A stretch of DNA of 64,000 nucleotides from Arbacia lixula (lineage: Eukaryota; Echinodermata; Echinoidea; Arbacioida; Arbaciidae). Below the pieces are notes generated by a model that saw only the letters and a list, made by a program, of their open reading frames with translations, was not told the origin of the DNA and did not search any database. Where the stretch lies: positions 9,759,605 through 9,823,604 of the forward strand of contig OZ022597.1 in NCBI GenBank assembly GCA_963669155.1, written 5' to 3'. Position 1 is the first letter of the stretch, and each line of letters starts with the position of its first letter. A program made the translations under genes and the position numbers. Below, piece by piece: positions 22,216 to 34,361 of this stretch.

Positions 22216-23900
22216 AAGCTTTTCAAAACATATAAGAATGTGACATTTGCTCACGCTAATGGCCATCTCCTGACCAATAATAGAGCGTAGTATTTTGGAA
22301 GAATGCACGTAAAGTCGTACAAAATATTGCCTACGTCCTGTACACGCGTATATTCTGGATACGTGCTACTTTTTGGTTGAAATGTTTTAAATCCTTGTAA
22401 TCCAAGAACCATACCCCATATTTCCTTTTGATTTAGCCTCATTTTTTGGCATTTATTCCACTTTTCAAAACATAATGGATGTTACATATTGCCACACCTA
22501 TGATTATCTCCTGACCAATAATGTAACAGAGCATTTTGGAGCAACTGCGTGAAATTGGACAAAATGTTGCGTATTAACTGTACATGTGTATATTCTGTAT
22601 GCGTGTTACTTTCTGCTTAAAACTGTTTAGATCCTTGTACTTCAAGAACCATACAACATATTACTTTCTGACATGTTCTGTTGATTTCGGCATTCCTTCC
22701 ACCTTTCAAAACATATATTAATGTTATATATTATCACGCTTATAGTCATCTACTGACCAATAACATAATGTCACATTTTGGAAGAACGAGCGTAAAATCC
22801 GACAAAATACTGCATACGTTCTATAAACGGGGATATTTTGATGCGTGTTATGCTTCGGTTGAAACTTTCTTAAATCATTGTAATCCAAGAACCGTACCAC
22901 ACATTTCCTTTAAATTTAGCCTTATGTTTTTAGCATTTCTTCTGCTTTTCAAAACATGTATGGATGTTACATATTGTCACACCTATGGTTATCTCCTGAC
23001 CAATAATGTAACGGAGCATTTTGGAACAAAATTCTGCGTATTAACTGCATATGTGTATACTCTGTACGCGTCTTACTTTTGGATTGGAACTTGTTAGATC
23101 CTTGTACTGCAAGAACCATACAACATTTTACTTTCCGACATATTCTGGTGATTTCGGCATCCCTTCCACCTTTAAAAACGAATATGGATGTTTCATATTG
23201 TCACGCTAAATGTCATCCACTGACCAATAACATAATGTCACATTTTGGAAGAGCGAGCGTAAAATCCGACAAAATACTGCATACGTTCTATAAACGGGAA
23301 TATTTTGATGCGTGTTACGCTTCGGTTGAAACTTTTTTTTAAATCATTGTAATCCAAGAACCGTACCACACATTTCCTTTTAATTTAGTCTTATGTTTTT
23401 GGCATTTCTTCTGCTTTTCAAAACATATATGGATGTTACACCTATGGTTATCTCTTGACCAATAATGTAAAGGAGCATTTTGGAACAACTGCGTAAAATA
23501 CTCTGTACGCGTCTAATTTTTGGATTGAAACTTGTTAGATCCTTGTACTCCAAGAATCATACAACATTTTACTTTCCGACATATACTGGTGATTTCGGCA
23601 TCCCTTCCACGTTTCAAAACGTATATGGATGTTTCATATTGTCACGCTAAATGTCATCCACTGACCAATAAAGGTTTTTTCAATGTAAAGTCGGACAAAT
23701 CACTGCGTATACGTTTTATATGTGTTCATTCTGGACAAAATTATGCTGGATGCGCGTAACTTTTTGGTTGATTTTTTTTTTTTTATATATCCCTATGGTT
23801 AAAAAAAAACATTCCACAATATGTATTCCGGACTTGTTCTGGTGTTTATGCATGGATGTTGCGCATTGAAACCCTAGCCTTATGGTCATCTCCTGGCCAA
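22216..23900. repeat. ~240 bp tandem units in left foldback arm
   Basis: About seven diverged units start near 22216, 22462, 22704, 22947, 23172, 23417 and 23610. Each contains 'ttttcaaaacatat', 'ctcctgaccaataat', 'cattttggaa' and 'gtaatccaagaaccatac'. Open frames here repeat the same residues because the DNA repeats. Confidence 0.8.
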
Positions 23901-25410
23901 TAATGAAACGCAACACTTTGGAAGAATCCGCGTAAATTGTTTAAGACATGGCGTTTATTTTATGATCCTTCCCTCGAAGCAGAGTCCTTTGAGCGTATAA
24001 CGATATTTGTGATCAAGCTTGTGTTCACCTACGGGTAATCGTATCAATTTATGCAAAATAATGTGTGTAAATAAAACAACCTTCACTGTAGTATGTTGCT
24101 CATTATACGAGATCTAGCTCAATGAACCACTTTTCTAGAGTTTTACATCGACAGCCCTGACGGTCTGGTTTGGGTTGGAGTGTGTCAACCAATATGTCGA
24201 TAAGAAATTACATAAATTATAGCGAACATCTCGTAGATTACCCTCCAAAATGACACTATTTTTATTTGTGGCATCACTACCGGAAAGACCGGTGAAGGGT
24301 CTATGAAATGGCATTATCATATTAAGTGAGGTACTCAAATTAAAACATATACATATATTTACAAGTTACAATATCTAATTTTGTTCACCTCGCTTGTCTT
24401 TTCATGGGCAATATCGACATGCATTTCTTTTTCTGGCGATGGATGGGCACTGTTCGATGTTAACGACGGCAGCCGGTTGCCGTACCCTCGGTGAAAAGCA
24501 GTTTTCTGTCATGTTCACGGGATTTTGGTGTAAACTGTGCCAAAATATTGCATCTAAAAAGCATTCGAGGCTTCTATGAAGTTTTGGCTGGTAGCAATTA
24601 GAAACAAAATATTACTTGGGTAAAACCTAAATTGGATAGGATTTGAGACCGAAGGCTGAATAATGTCAAAGCATATTCTATTTTGTCGATGAGTTATATG
24701 ATTGCATGTGATTATATATACATTGTACAATTTCGTTAGATTACTCATTTTGGTTTAACTCTGCCATGTCGGTCGCCTAGTGAATGGGCGCAACTACCCA
24801 AGTGTGTTGGCAAAGGCGACGCTCAGGGTGATATTAGCGACGGAGACATGAAATAGCGACGCCTACGAAATTTAATTACATTTTAAAAAGAACCCTTGTA
24901 GTTGAATTTGACAAGTATTTGATAGACAAATTACTTTCACAAACACATTAGACATGTTAGATGTGAGCCTCCAGTAGATATTTGCTTTCACGAGCATAAT
25001 GGCCAAACTGACGCAAGCCAAGAGTGTTTTGGTAAGATTCCGGAAATATTTCGAAAAGTCACTTTTACATTCTTTAAAAGTGTTGTAAATCTATTCAAGT
25101 GTGACAATGTGTGTGGTGGCCAAACTATCCTTCCGGCTCCAGCTTATGCTTATAATCATAAAACACAGATGCATCATTATTCATCATCGATCAAGCATTT
25201 CGTTCATGTACGTGTAAGAGTAGGAATATTTGTTTACTTAAAACCCCGCTTTATGTTATAATGCATATTCATGGATTTCGGGTCGTCGATTTGATAAAGG
25301 TCCTATAACCCCCTTGATCACAAACTCAAAATCATGCATTGAAGAAGGCTCACCCCGCACCCTAATATATGCTGGTCAAGAAATTATAAACGAATCATGA
25401 CAGAACCGTT

Positions 25411-25788
25411 TTGTATCATAACGGGTTTGATCTTAACTATTTCATAATTTCAAAACAATTTAAAGCAGTCATGAAATCTAACAATAATTTGGAATGTAGT
25501 CACGGTCCCGTAATGTGGCCCCGTAATCCTTACCACAATCATGATTGGCAGGGCACCCACATGTGGTCCATACTTAATTATAGTGTGAATGGAGCATGTC
25601 AAACGGATTATGATACATGTACATGCAAAATTTCAACACCAAAACAGACATGGCCGCTGCATGCCTTCTTCGTCGATGTCGCCGGAAAACACATGAGCTA
25701 TTGCGCCCATACCATGCAGGCAACTGAGTTAAAAATTGGGGTAACTATCATTACGGGCCGTTATCATGGTGGAATCATTCTGCCGTGA
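25411..25788 (+). other. 125-codon open frame in foldback centre, doubtful
   Basis: An uninterrupted frame with several Cys, His and Trp (GPVMWPRNPYHNHDW, CQTDYDTCTCK, MSYCAHTMQ). No family recognised, no paralogue in the window and no splice or promoter context. It could be chance or the remnant of a transposon protein. Confidence 0.2.
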
Positions 25789-25990
25789 CTCTGTCTGGTC
25801 ATATACTTTGTTACTTCTGGGGGGAAGGATATGGCTATGTTCACAACCTGCCATGTATCAACACATTAATGTACACAGTGCACCTCATCGACAAAGTAGA
25901 ATCAAACATACTTCGGCGTTATTCCGCCATCGTTCTTGAAAAAATAAAGCAACCTTGAAATTTCGTAATTTATAGTGGGTCTCGGGTCTC

Positions 25991-26032
25991 GACCCCAAAC
26001 CCCCCCCCCAAAAAAAAAAAAAAAAAAAAAAA
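25991..26032. repeat. C-run followed by A-run
   Basis: About 11 C followed directly by about 23 A. A homopolymer tract, possibly a retroposon tail; no element was recognised beside it. Confidence 0.7.
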
Positions 26033-26129
26033 TCAATACAAATCCAAAATTTCAAAGAAACTTGGAAAGCAGGATCTAAAAAATTCAACCATTAAGTAAC
26101 ACAAGTACCTAATACTACACGTATGCAGT

Positions 26130-27000
26130 TAATAGCAGAATTTTGTCCGATTTCACTTAATTCTTCCAAAATGCTCCGTTACATTATTAATCCGGGGATA
26201 ACCATAGATGTGACAATGTGCAACATCCATAAATGTTTTGAAAAGCGGGAGAAATGCCAAAAACATAAGGCTAAATTAAAAGGAAATGTGTGGTACGGTT
26301 CTTGGATTACAATGATTTTAAAAAGTTTCAAACGAAGAGTAACACGCATCAAAATATCCGCGTTTATAGAACGTATGCAGTATTTTGTCGGATTTTACGC
26401 TCGTTCTTCCAAAATGTGACATTATGTTATTGGTCAGTAGATGACTATAAGCGTGATAATATATAACATTAATATATGTTTTGAAAGGTGGAAGGAATGC
26501 CGAAATCAACAGAACATGTCAGAAAGTAATATGTTGTATGGTTCTTGAAGTACAAGGATGTAAACAGTTTTAAGCAGAAAGTAACACGCATACAGAATAT
26601 ACACATGTACAGTTAATACGCAACATTTTGTCCAATTTCACGCAGTTGCTCCAAAATGCTCCGTTACATTATTGGTCAGGAGATAATCATAGGTGTGGCA
26701 ATATGTAACATCCATATATGTTTTTAAAAGTGGAATAAATGCCAAAACATCAGGCTAAATCAAAAGGAAATATAGGGTATGGTTCTTGGATTACAAGGAT
26801 TTAAAACGTTTCAACCAAAAAGTAGCACGTATCCAGAATATACGCGTGTACAGGACGTAGGCAATATTTTGTACGACTTTACGTGCATTCTTCCAAAACA
26901 CTTCGCTCTATTATTGGTCAGGAGATGGCCATTAGCGTGACTAAATGTCACTTTCTTATATGTTTTGAAAAGCTTGAGAGATGCCAAACACAGCGAACTA
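26130..27000. repeat. ~240 bp tandem units in right foldback arm, inverted
   Basis: Reverse-complement copies of the units at 22216-23900, with 'attattggtcaggagat' and 'ggttcttggattacaa' recurring near 26180, 26430, 26670 and 26910. There are fewer units than on the left, so the arms have changed independently. Confidence 0.8.
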
Positions 27001-28060
27001 AGTTTAAAATGAATATTTAGAATGGTTTGTGAACTACAAGAATTGAAAAAAAGATTTAACCGAAGAAGAGCACAAAAAACGAACAAAAGTGTTACATTTT
27101 GCTGACGTCTTCGCGACATGTCGTCGACGTCGCCCACAGAGCTGCCGTTGCCAAAACAAGTCAATGATGATGTTGCACATTTACTAGGCAACTAAACTAT
27201 ACAAATCAAGTTTGATAATTGGGCATAAAAAAATGTGTGTTAACACCTTTGTTATGATGGTACCATGTATCATATTCCGACCATTTTTGAAAAAAGGCTT
27301 TCCGGTAGTGACGTCATATTTGTGGTGATTTGGGGGTGGGGGGGGGGGGGGAAGCATCAGGTACACCTTGGCAGCAAAATATTTCTGTGATGTCCAGGGT
27401 ATATCGTTTCGACATATGGGGTCAGTTGCCCTTTTCACATGAATAAATCTTCTGGGCTCCCGGACTATGAATTTGACTATGTGATATATTACAGTTTGGA
27501 AATGCGATAGGCTATGACCAACATTGGTATTTCTAACAATAATTTAATGCAGCTTTTACACTGAGCTTGATACAAATGTATTTTACATAGTGCTTTAAAT
27601 CAACATTAAGATGCACCAGTGTGCTCTACGCTCGTGTTACAAGTGGCCAATTAAATATACTACAGAACGTAATAAGGTATTTCCGTGCTGCTACTGATAC
27701 GATTTAGCACCTTCCAGTAATGTTCTATACACCTCAATATGCAGTTATGCAATATATAGTTCTTGCGTTGATTGACCATTTCAGGGAAACCACTGTATAA
27801 TATTGCACAACGATCGAGAGAAGTTTGCTTTATATCCACATCAACTCGTCAAGCTGTAACGTTTCACATTATTAGAATCTCTCTTTTTCATAATTGAATT
27901 GTCACTATGAATTCACCAAGAAGCGATCCCGGGATGGTTCCCCAAGATGGTTCAGACCACGAGCACGTATTTTCTAAATGGTAAAGCGTATTAAGCGCAT
28001 TGACATTCTCATGTTCATTACGTCGAAACTCAAATATAACTTTATTTATCTTGCCACCAG

Positions 28061-28087
28061 GACATCATGTGTATCGACCTGGATTAG
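28061..28087 (+). CDS. microexon, 27 bp, phase 1-1 (GHHVYRPGL)
   Basis: Acceptor 'tttatttatcttgccaccag', donor 'attag|gtatgt'. With the preceding G it reads GHHVYRPGL, open. A duplicate with identical coding sequence is at 31723. Confidence 0.6.
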   Translation, partial: DIMCIDLD

Positions 28088-28570
28088 GTATGTATGCATT
28101 AACATTCCTATAAACTTAATACGAGTATTCCTACTTAGCTTTGATGAAGTCAATTTAGTCGACTTAGCACCTTGCAGTAATGTTTAATACACATAAATAT
28201 GCAGTTGCCTAGTCAGAGGTAGCACTGGGCAGGCCGGGATACAAACATACAAAATACTATAGTTCTTGCGTTAGTTGACCATTTCCAGGAAACTGCTTCA
28301 TAATGTTGCACAACGATCGAGAGAAGTTTGCTTTATAGCAACATCAACTCGTCAAGCTCTAACGTAACACACTGATGAGTTATCAGAATCTCTTTTTTCA
28401 TATTTCAATTCTCACTATAAATTCACAAAGAGGACATCCGGGAACGGTCTAGAAAACAGGGCCGTATTTCCTAGATGGTAGGGCGTATGGAAGGCATAGT
28501 ATCTTACGTATTGTAATGACATTCTAATGTAAATTAAGTTGAAACTTAAATGTTTTATTTTTTCCACCAA

Positions 28571-28612
28571 TACTCCTCGAATTAAATCTACCAGTGCCAA
28601 GCAGACCATCAG
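28571..28612 (+). pseudogene. microexon, 42 bp, ancestral acceptor lost
   Basis: Aligned to the intact exon at 29792, the acceptor CCAG has become CCAA (28567-28570). The frame stays open (VLLELNLPVPSRPS) and the donor 'cag|gttagt' is intact. An AG at 28593-28594 ('tctaccag') could serve instead and give an 18 bp phase 1-1 exon, VPSRPS. Confidence 0.5.
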
Positions 28613-29791
28613 GTTAGTATACTGTTGCATGTACATAAATACTACAATTCATACTCAGCTGTCAAACGTGAAGTTACAGTTATAATGTTTATAACTTAGT
28701 AGGACCTTCTCACAACTCAGCTTGAACAATGTGATACTAGTATACTACATTTTTGCCATTCCAAAAAGTATTCATAAAGGTTTACATACATTCATATTTG
28801 TGAGAATCATTTAATGGAGCATTTACACTGAACTTGATACACATGTATTGTAAATGGTGTTTTCAATCAATATGAATTGCACTTTGTTCTACCCTTCTGT
28901 TATACGCGGCCAGTTAAAAAAATACTGACCGATAACATATTTCCATGCTTCTACTGATACGATAAAGCACCTTGCAGGATTGCTTTGTACACCTCAATAT
29001 GCAGCCGCCTAGTCAATGGTAGCACTGGGCAGGCCGGAATGCAATTATACAAAACCTATAGTTCTTGCTTTACGTGACTGTTACACGGAAACGGCTGCAC
29101 AATTCTGCATAATAATCGAGACAAAATTGCTTCATGACACCAGCTCGTTAAGCAATAACGCTTTACGCTGAAGCGCTATTTGATTTTCTTTCATAATTAG
29201 ACTGTAACTATAGCTAGCATCATTTAATGGAGCATTTACGCTAAACTTGAAACAAATGTATTGTAAATAGTGTTTTAAATCAATATGAAATGCACCAATG
29301 TGCTATACGCTCATGTTATACGTGGCCGGTTAAATATACTACAGAACGTAATGAGGTATTCCAGTCTGCTACTGATACGAGTAAGCACCTTGCAGTAATG
29401 CTCTATGTACCTCAATATGCAGCTGCCTAGTCAAAGGTAGCACTGGGCAGGCCGGGATGCGATCATGCAAATTGCTATAGTTCTTGCTTTGGGTCACCAT
29501 TTCACGGAAACTGCTGCACCGTATTGCACAATGATCGAGATAAGTGTGCTTTATAGCCACATCAACTTCTCAAGGTCTAACGTATCACACTGATGAGTTA
29601 TCAAAATCTCTTTTTTTTGCATATTTCAATTCTCACTATGAATTCACAAAGGAGACATCCAGGGACGGTCTAGACCACAGGGCCGTATTTCCTAGATGGT
29701 AAGGCGTATGGAAGGCATTGTATCTTATGTATTGTAATGACATTCTATTGTTAATTAAGTTGAAACCTAAATGTTTTATTTTTTCCACCAG

Positions 29792-29833
29792 TACCCCTCG
29801 AACTATATCGACCACCGTTACCGCCAACACGAG
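29792..29833 (+). CDS. microexon, 42 bp, phase 1-1 (VPLELYRPPLPPTR)
   Basis: Acceptor 'ttttattttttccaccag', donor 'acgag|gttagt'. It reads VPLELYRPPLPPTR, strongly Pro-rich. It is the intact representative of the exon type whose acceptor is mutated at 28571, 32233, 33299, 34984 and 35770. Confidence 0.65.
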
Positions 29834-30642
29834 GTTAGTATACACCTGTACATAAATGCAACAATTCATACTCGGCTGCCAAACGTGAAGTTACAGTTAT
29901 AATGTTTATAACTTAGTAGGACCTTCTCACAACTCAGCTAGAACAATGTGATACTAGTATACTACATTTTTGCCATTCCAAAAGGTATACATAAAGGTTT
30001 ACATACATCCATATTTGTGAGAATCATTTAATGGAGCATTTACACTGAACTTGATACACATGTATTACAAATGGTGCTTTCAATCAATATGAATTGCACT
30101 TTGTTCTACCCTTCTGCTATACGTGACCAGTTAAAAAAATACTGACCGATAAGATATTTCCATGCTTCTACTGCAGGCTGGAATGCAATCATACAAAACC
30201 CTATAGTTTTTGCTTTACGTGACTATTACACGGAAACAGCTGCACAATGTTGCATAATAATGGAGAAAAAAATTGCTTTTATATGACACCAGCTCGTTAA
30301 GCAATAACGCTTTACGCTGAAGCGTTATTTGAATTGTTTTCATAATTAGATTGTAACTATAAATTCACAAAGGAGAGATCCAATGACGGTCTAGAACCTG
30401 GTAGTATCTCCTAGGTGGTAGGACGTATAAAAGGCATTGTATCTTACGTAGTATAATGGCATTCTAGTGGTTATCAAGGCGAAACTTAATTGTTGTCTAT
30501 ACACATCGATATGCAGCTTCTTAATCAGAGGTAACCTGGATGCAAACATAACAAATGTGGGGCATTGTATTTTACGTAGTCAAATTAACTTCTAACGCTG
30601 ATGAAGTCGAAAAACGTTTTTTTTCCCTCTTGCTACCAACAT

Positions 30643-30669
30643 AGCGTTTGTTTATAGATCCCGAATCAA
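30643..30669 (+). pseudogene. microexon with acceptor mutated to AT
   Basis: The acceptor is 'gctaccaacat' where relatives have 'gctaccaacag'. The following 27 bases are open in phase 1 (ERLFIDPES) and are followed by 'gtatgt' preceded by A. An alternative AG lies inside ('gtttatag'). Confidence 0.45.
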
Positions 30670-30901
30670 GTATGTATTTAATCGAACATACACTGAACAT
30701 GATGCAAATGGAATTTTAATGGTGCTATATGAATCTGCAATAAATGAATAAGTGTTTTTTACGCTCATGTTATACGTGGCCAATTATATATGTCTAAAAA
30801 AAATAAAGTATTTCCATGCTGCTACTAATATGATAAAAGCACCTTGCATATAACAAAGAAACTGCTGCAAAATGTTGCACAGTGATCGAGACATATTTGT
30901 C

Positions 30902-31050
30902 GGGGGGGGGGGGGGGGGAGCATCAGGTACACCTTGCCAGCAAAACATTTCTGTGATATCCAGGGTATATCGTTTCAAACTATGGGGTCAGTTGTTCCTG
31001 CCCTTTTCACATGAATAAATCTTCTGGGCTCCCGGACTATGAATTTGACT
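30902..31050. mobile_element. truncated right end of the foldback element
   Basis: An 18-base G-run followed by 'agcatcaggtacaccttg' and 'ctgggctcccggacta' matches 27333-27467. It is joined on its left directly to array sequence ('gatcgagacatatttgt'), so the duplicated copy starts within the G-run. This marks the breakpoint of the 3.66 kb duplication. Confidence 0.65.
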
Positions 31051-31472
31051 ATGTGATATATTACAGTTTGGAAATGCGATAGGCTATGACCAATATTGGT
31101 ATTTCTAACAAAAATTTAATGCAGCATTTACACTGAGCTTGATACAAATGTATTATAAATAGTGCTTTAAATCAACATTAAGATGCACCAGTGTTCTCTA
31201 CGCTCCTGTTACAAGTGGCCAATTAAATATACTACAGAACGTAATAAGGTATTTCTGTGCTGCTACTGATACGATTTAGCACCTTCCAGTAATGTTCTAT
31301 ACACCTCAATATGCAGTTATGCAATATATAGTTCTTGCGTTGATTGACCATTTCAGGAAAACCACTGTATAATATTGCACAACGATCGAGAGAAGTTTGC
31401 TTTATAGCCACATCAACTCGTCAAGCTGTAACGTTTCACATTATTAGAATCTCTTTTTTTCATAATTGAATT

Positions 31473-31562
31473 ATTTATTATTATTCAGTTTTATTTAAAC
31501 AGAGTAGCCCTTTCATTTAAAAAACTGCTCTACCAAGGGGCCCTGTAAAGCCCTGTAAAATT
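31473..31562 (-). mobile_element. 90 bp SINE-like insertion with (AAT)n tail
   Basis: Present here but absent from the duplicate at about 27895, which reads 'aattgaattgtcac' without interruption. On the minus strand it runs 'ttacagggctttacaggg' to 'ctgaataataataaat', ending in an AAT repeat as 3' retroposon fragments do. Flanking AATT may be the target duplication. Confidence 0.6.
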
Positions 31563-31722
31563 GTCACTATGAATTCACCAAGAGGAGATCCCGGGATGGT
31601 TCCCCAAGATGGTTCAGACCACGAGCACGTATTTTCTAAATGGTAAGGCGTATGAAGCGCATTGACATTCTCATGTTCATTACGTCGAAACTCAAATATA
31701 ATTTTATTTATCTTGCAACCAG

Positions 31723-31749
31723 GACATCATGTGTATCGACCTGGATTAG
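31723..31749 (+). CDS. microexon, 27 bp, phase 1-1 (GHHVYRPGL)
   Basis: Acceptor 'atcttgcaaccag', donor 'attag|gtatgt'. The coding bases equal those at 28061 although flanking introns carry substitutions, an indel and the SINE-like insertion. Confidence 0.6.
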   Translation, partial: DIMCIDLD

Positions 31750-32232
31750 GTATGTATACATTAACATTCCTATAAACTAAATACGAGTATTCCTACTTAG
31801 CTTTGATGAAGTCGATTTAGTCGATTTAGCACCTTGCAGTAATGTTTAATACACCTAAATATGCAGTTGCCTAGTCAGAGGTAGCACTGGGCAGGCCGGG
31901 ATGCAAACATACAAAATACTATATTTCTTGCGTTAGTTGACCATTTCCAGGAAACTGCTTCATAATGTTGCACAACGATCGAGAGAAGTTTGCTTTATAG
32001 CAACATCAACTCGTCAAGCTCTAACGTAACACACTGATGAGTTATCAGAATCGCTTTTTTCATATTTCAATTCTCACTATAAATTCACAAAGAGGACATC
32101 CGGGAACGGTCTAGAAAACAGGGCCGTATTTCTTAGATGGTAGGGCGTATGGAAGGCATAGTATCTTACGTATTGTAATGACATTCTAATGTTAATTAAG
32201 TTGAAACTTAAATGTTTTATTTTTTCCACCAA

Positions 32233-32274
32233 TACTCCTTGAACTAAATCTACTAGTGCCAAGCAGACCATCAG
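32233..32274 (+). pseudogene. microexon, 42 bp, ancestral acceptor lost
   Basis: CCAA replaces CCAG at the acceptor. Open in phase 1 (VLLELNLLVPSRPS); donor 'cag|gttagt' intact. Internal 'tctactag' at 32250-32257 is a possible new acceptor. Confidence 0.5.
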
Positions 32275-32649
32275 GTTAGTATACTGTTGCATGTACATAA
32301 ATACTACAATTCATACTCAGCTGTCAAACGTGAAGTTACAGTTATAATGTTTATAACTTAGTAGGACCTTCTCACAACTCAGCTTGAACAATGTGATACT
32401 AGTATACTACATTTTTGCCATTCCAAAAAGTATTCATAAAGGTTTACATACATTCATATTTGTGAAAATCATTTAATGGAGCATTTACACTGAACTTGAT
32501 ACACATGTATTGTAAATGGTGCTTTAAATCAATATGAAATGCACTTTTTTCTACCCTCCTGTTATACGTGGCCAGTTAAAAAATTACTGACCGTGATAAG
32601 ATATTTCCATGCTTCTACTAATACGATTAAGCACCTTGCAGTATTGCTC

Positions 32650-32991
32650 TATACACCTCAATATGCAGCTGCCTAGTCAATGGTAGCACTGGGCAGGCCG
32701 GGATGCAATTATACAAAACCCTATAGTTCTTGCTTTACGTGACTATTACACAGAAACTGCTGTACAATTTTACATAATAATCGAGACAAAATTGCTTTAT
32801 GACACCAGCTCGTTAAGCAATATACACCTCAATATGCAGCTGCCTAGTCAATGGTAGCACTGGGCAGGCCGGGATGCAATTATACAAAACCCTATAGTTC
32901 TTGCTTTACGTGACTATTACACGGAAACTGCTGTACAAATTTACATAATAATCGATACAAAATTGCTTTATGACACCAGCTCGTTAAGCAA
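32650..32991. repeat. tandem duplication of 171 bp of array intron
   Basis: The block from 'tatacacctcaatatgcag' to 'gctcgttaagcaa' at 32650-32820 is repeated at 32821-32991 with few differences. No exon is included. Confidence 0.8.
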
Positions 32992-33298
32992 TAACGCTTT
33001 ACGCTGAAGCGTTATTTGAATTAATTTCATAAGTAGATTGTAACTACAGCTTTATCATGTTTATAACCACATGAACTCCTCAAGCTCTAACGTATCACAC
33101 TGATGAGTTATCAGAATCTCTTTTTTCATATTTCAATTCTCACTATAAATTCACAAAGGAGACATCCAGGGACGGTCTAGACCACAGGGCCGTATTTCCT
33201 AGATGGTAGGGCGTATGGAAGGCATTGTATCTTACGTATTGTAATGACATTCTAATGTTAATTAAGTTGAAACTGAAATGTTTTATTTTTTCCACCAA

Positions 33299-33340
33299 TA
33301 CTCCTCGAACTAAATCTACCAGTGCGACGCATAATACGAG
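33299..33340 (+). pseudogene. microexon, 42 bp, acceptor lost, strong donor
   Basis: Acceptor CCAA. Open (VLLELNLPVRRIIR), with a different 3' half from its relatives and a stronger donor 'acgag|gtaagt'. Internal AG ('ctaccag' ending 33322) would give an 18 bp exon. Confidence 0.5.
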
Positions 33341-33400
33341 GTAAGTATACATTTTCATTAAAATAAATGCAACAATTCATACTCAGCTGTCACACGTTAA

Positions 33401-33765
33401 AGGGCATCTACTGTACTGGGAAGGCAAAAAAGCCTTCAAAATGTAATTGTTAGCAATCTTCTTGCCAATGGTCTTAAATTCATGCATTGTCCATTTAAGA
33501 AGCTTGCTGAAAGTTATTTGCCCTCAAATGATCCACATCTAGAGTATTTAATGATTAATGATTAAATCCTCAAAATGTTCGGGCCGAACATTTGGAGGTT
33601 TTGTAATTTAATCACTCATTACTCCAATTGTAGATCATTTGAGGGCAAATAACTTTCAGCAAGCTTCTTAAATGGACAATACATGAATTTAAGACCATTG
33701 GCAGGAAGATTGCTAACAATTACATTTTGAAGGCTTTTTTGCCTTCCCAGTGCAGTAGATGCCCT
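33401..33765. mobile_element. TTAA-flanked palindromic MITE, 365 bp
   Basis: TTAA at 33397-33400 and 33766-33769 flanks ends AGGGCATCTACTG and CAGTAGATGCCCT. Arms are complementary almost throughout, with a centre near 33580 ('gttcgggccgaac'). Paralogous array units show the empty site ('cacacgtgaagttacag' type sequence), so a single TTAA was duplicated on insertion, as in the piggyBac superfamily. Confidence 0.85.
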
Positions 33766-34337
33766 TTAAGTAACAGTTATAATGTTCATTATTTATTAGG
33801 AACTTTTCACAACACAGCTTGAACAATATAATACTAATATAATACGTTTTTGCCATTCCAAAAGGTATACATAAAAGTATACAAAGATTCATATTTCTGA
33901 TAATCATTTAATAGAGCATTTACACTGAACTTGATACACAAGTATTACAAATGGTGCTTTTAATCAATATGAAGTGCACTTTGTTCTACCCTTCTGTTAT
34001 ACGTGGCAAGTTAGAAAAATACTGACCGTGACAAGATATTTCCATGCTTCTACTGATCCGATTAAGCACCTTGCAGTATTGCTCTGTACATCTCAATATG
34101 CAGCTGCCTAGTCAATGGTAGCACTGGGCAGGCCGGAATGCAATTATACAAAACACTATAGTTCTTGCTTTACGTGACTATTAAACGGAAACTGCTGCAC
34201 AATTTTGCATAATGATCGAGACATATTTTTGAGATGATAGGACGTATGAAGGGCATTTTATCTTACGCAGTCAAATTACCTTCTAAAGTTGATCAGTTTG
34301 AAACTCAAATGTTTTTTTTTCCTCATGCTACCAACAG

Positions 34338-34361
34338 GGGTATTGTCAGAAACCATAGCAG
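34338..34361 (+). CDS. microexon, 24 bp, phase 1-1 (GVLSETIA)
   Basis: Acceptor 'cctcatgctaccaacag', donor 'agcag|gttaat'. Reads GVLSETIA; shares the SE core of the other 24 bp exons. The donor differs from the usual gtatgt and is weaker. Confidence 0.5.

Larger units (their letters stand above)
21723..27467. mobile_element. 5.7 kb foldback element with >1 kb inverted arms
   Basis: The ends read 'tagtccgggagcccagaag' and 'cttctgggctcccggacta'. Complementarity continues inward through 'gacgtcactaccggaaagcc', 'gacgacatgtcgcgacg' and several ~240 bp units, over about 21723-22900 and 26320-27467. A possible 3 bp duplication (TGA) flanks it. The unique centre (about 23900-26120) holds no recognisable transposase. 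A G-run interrupts the right arm at about 27333-27351. The right end plus flanking array was later copied to 30902-31050. It is the last large insertion before the microexon array. Confidence 0.75.

Noticed and set aside
21602-22243. 213-codon plus-strand open frame
   Set aside because: It lies in the left arm of the foldback element, its antisense partner lies in the right arm, and no protein family is recognisable.
22681-23342. Open frames of 87-138 codons repeating similar residues
   Set aside because: Their similarity is explained by ~240 bp tandem DNA units, and frames are interrupted between units.
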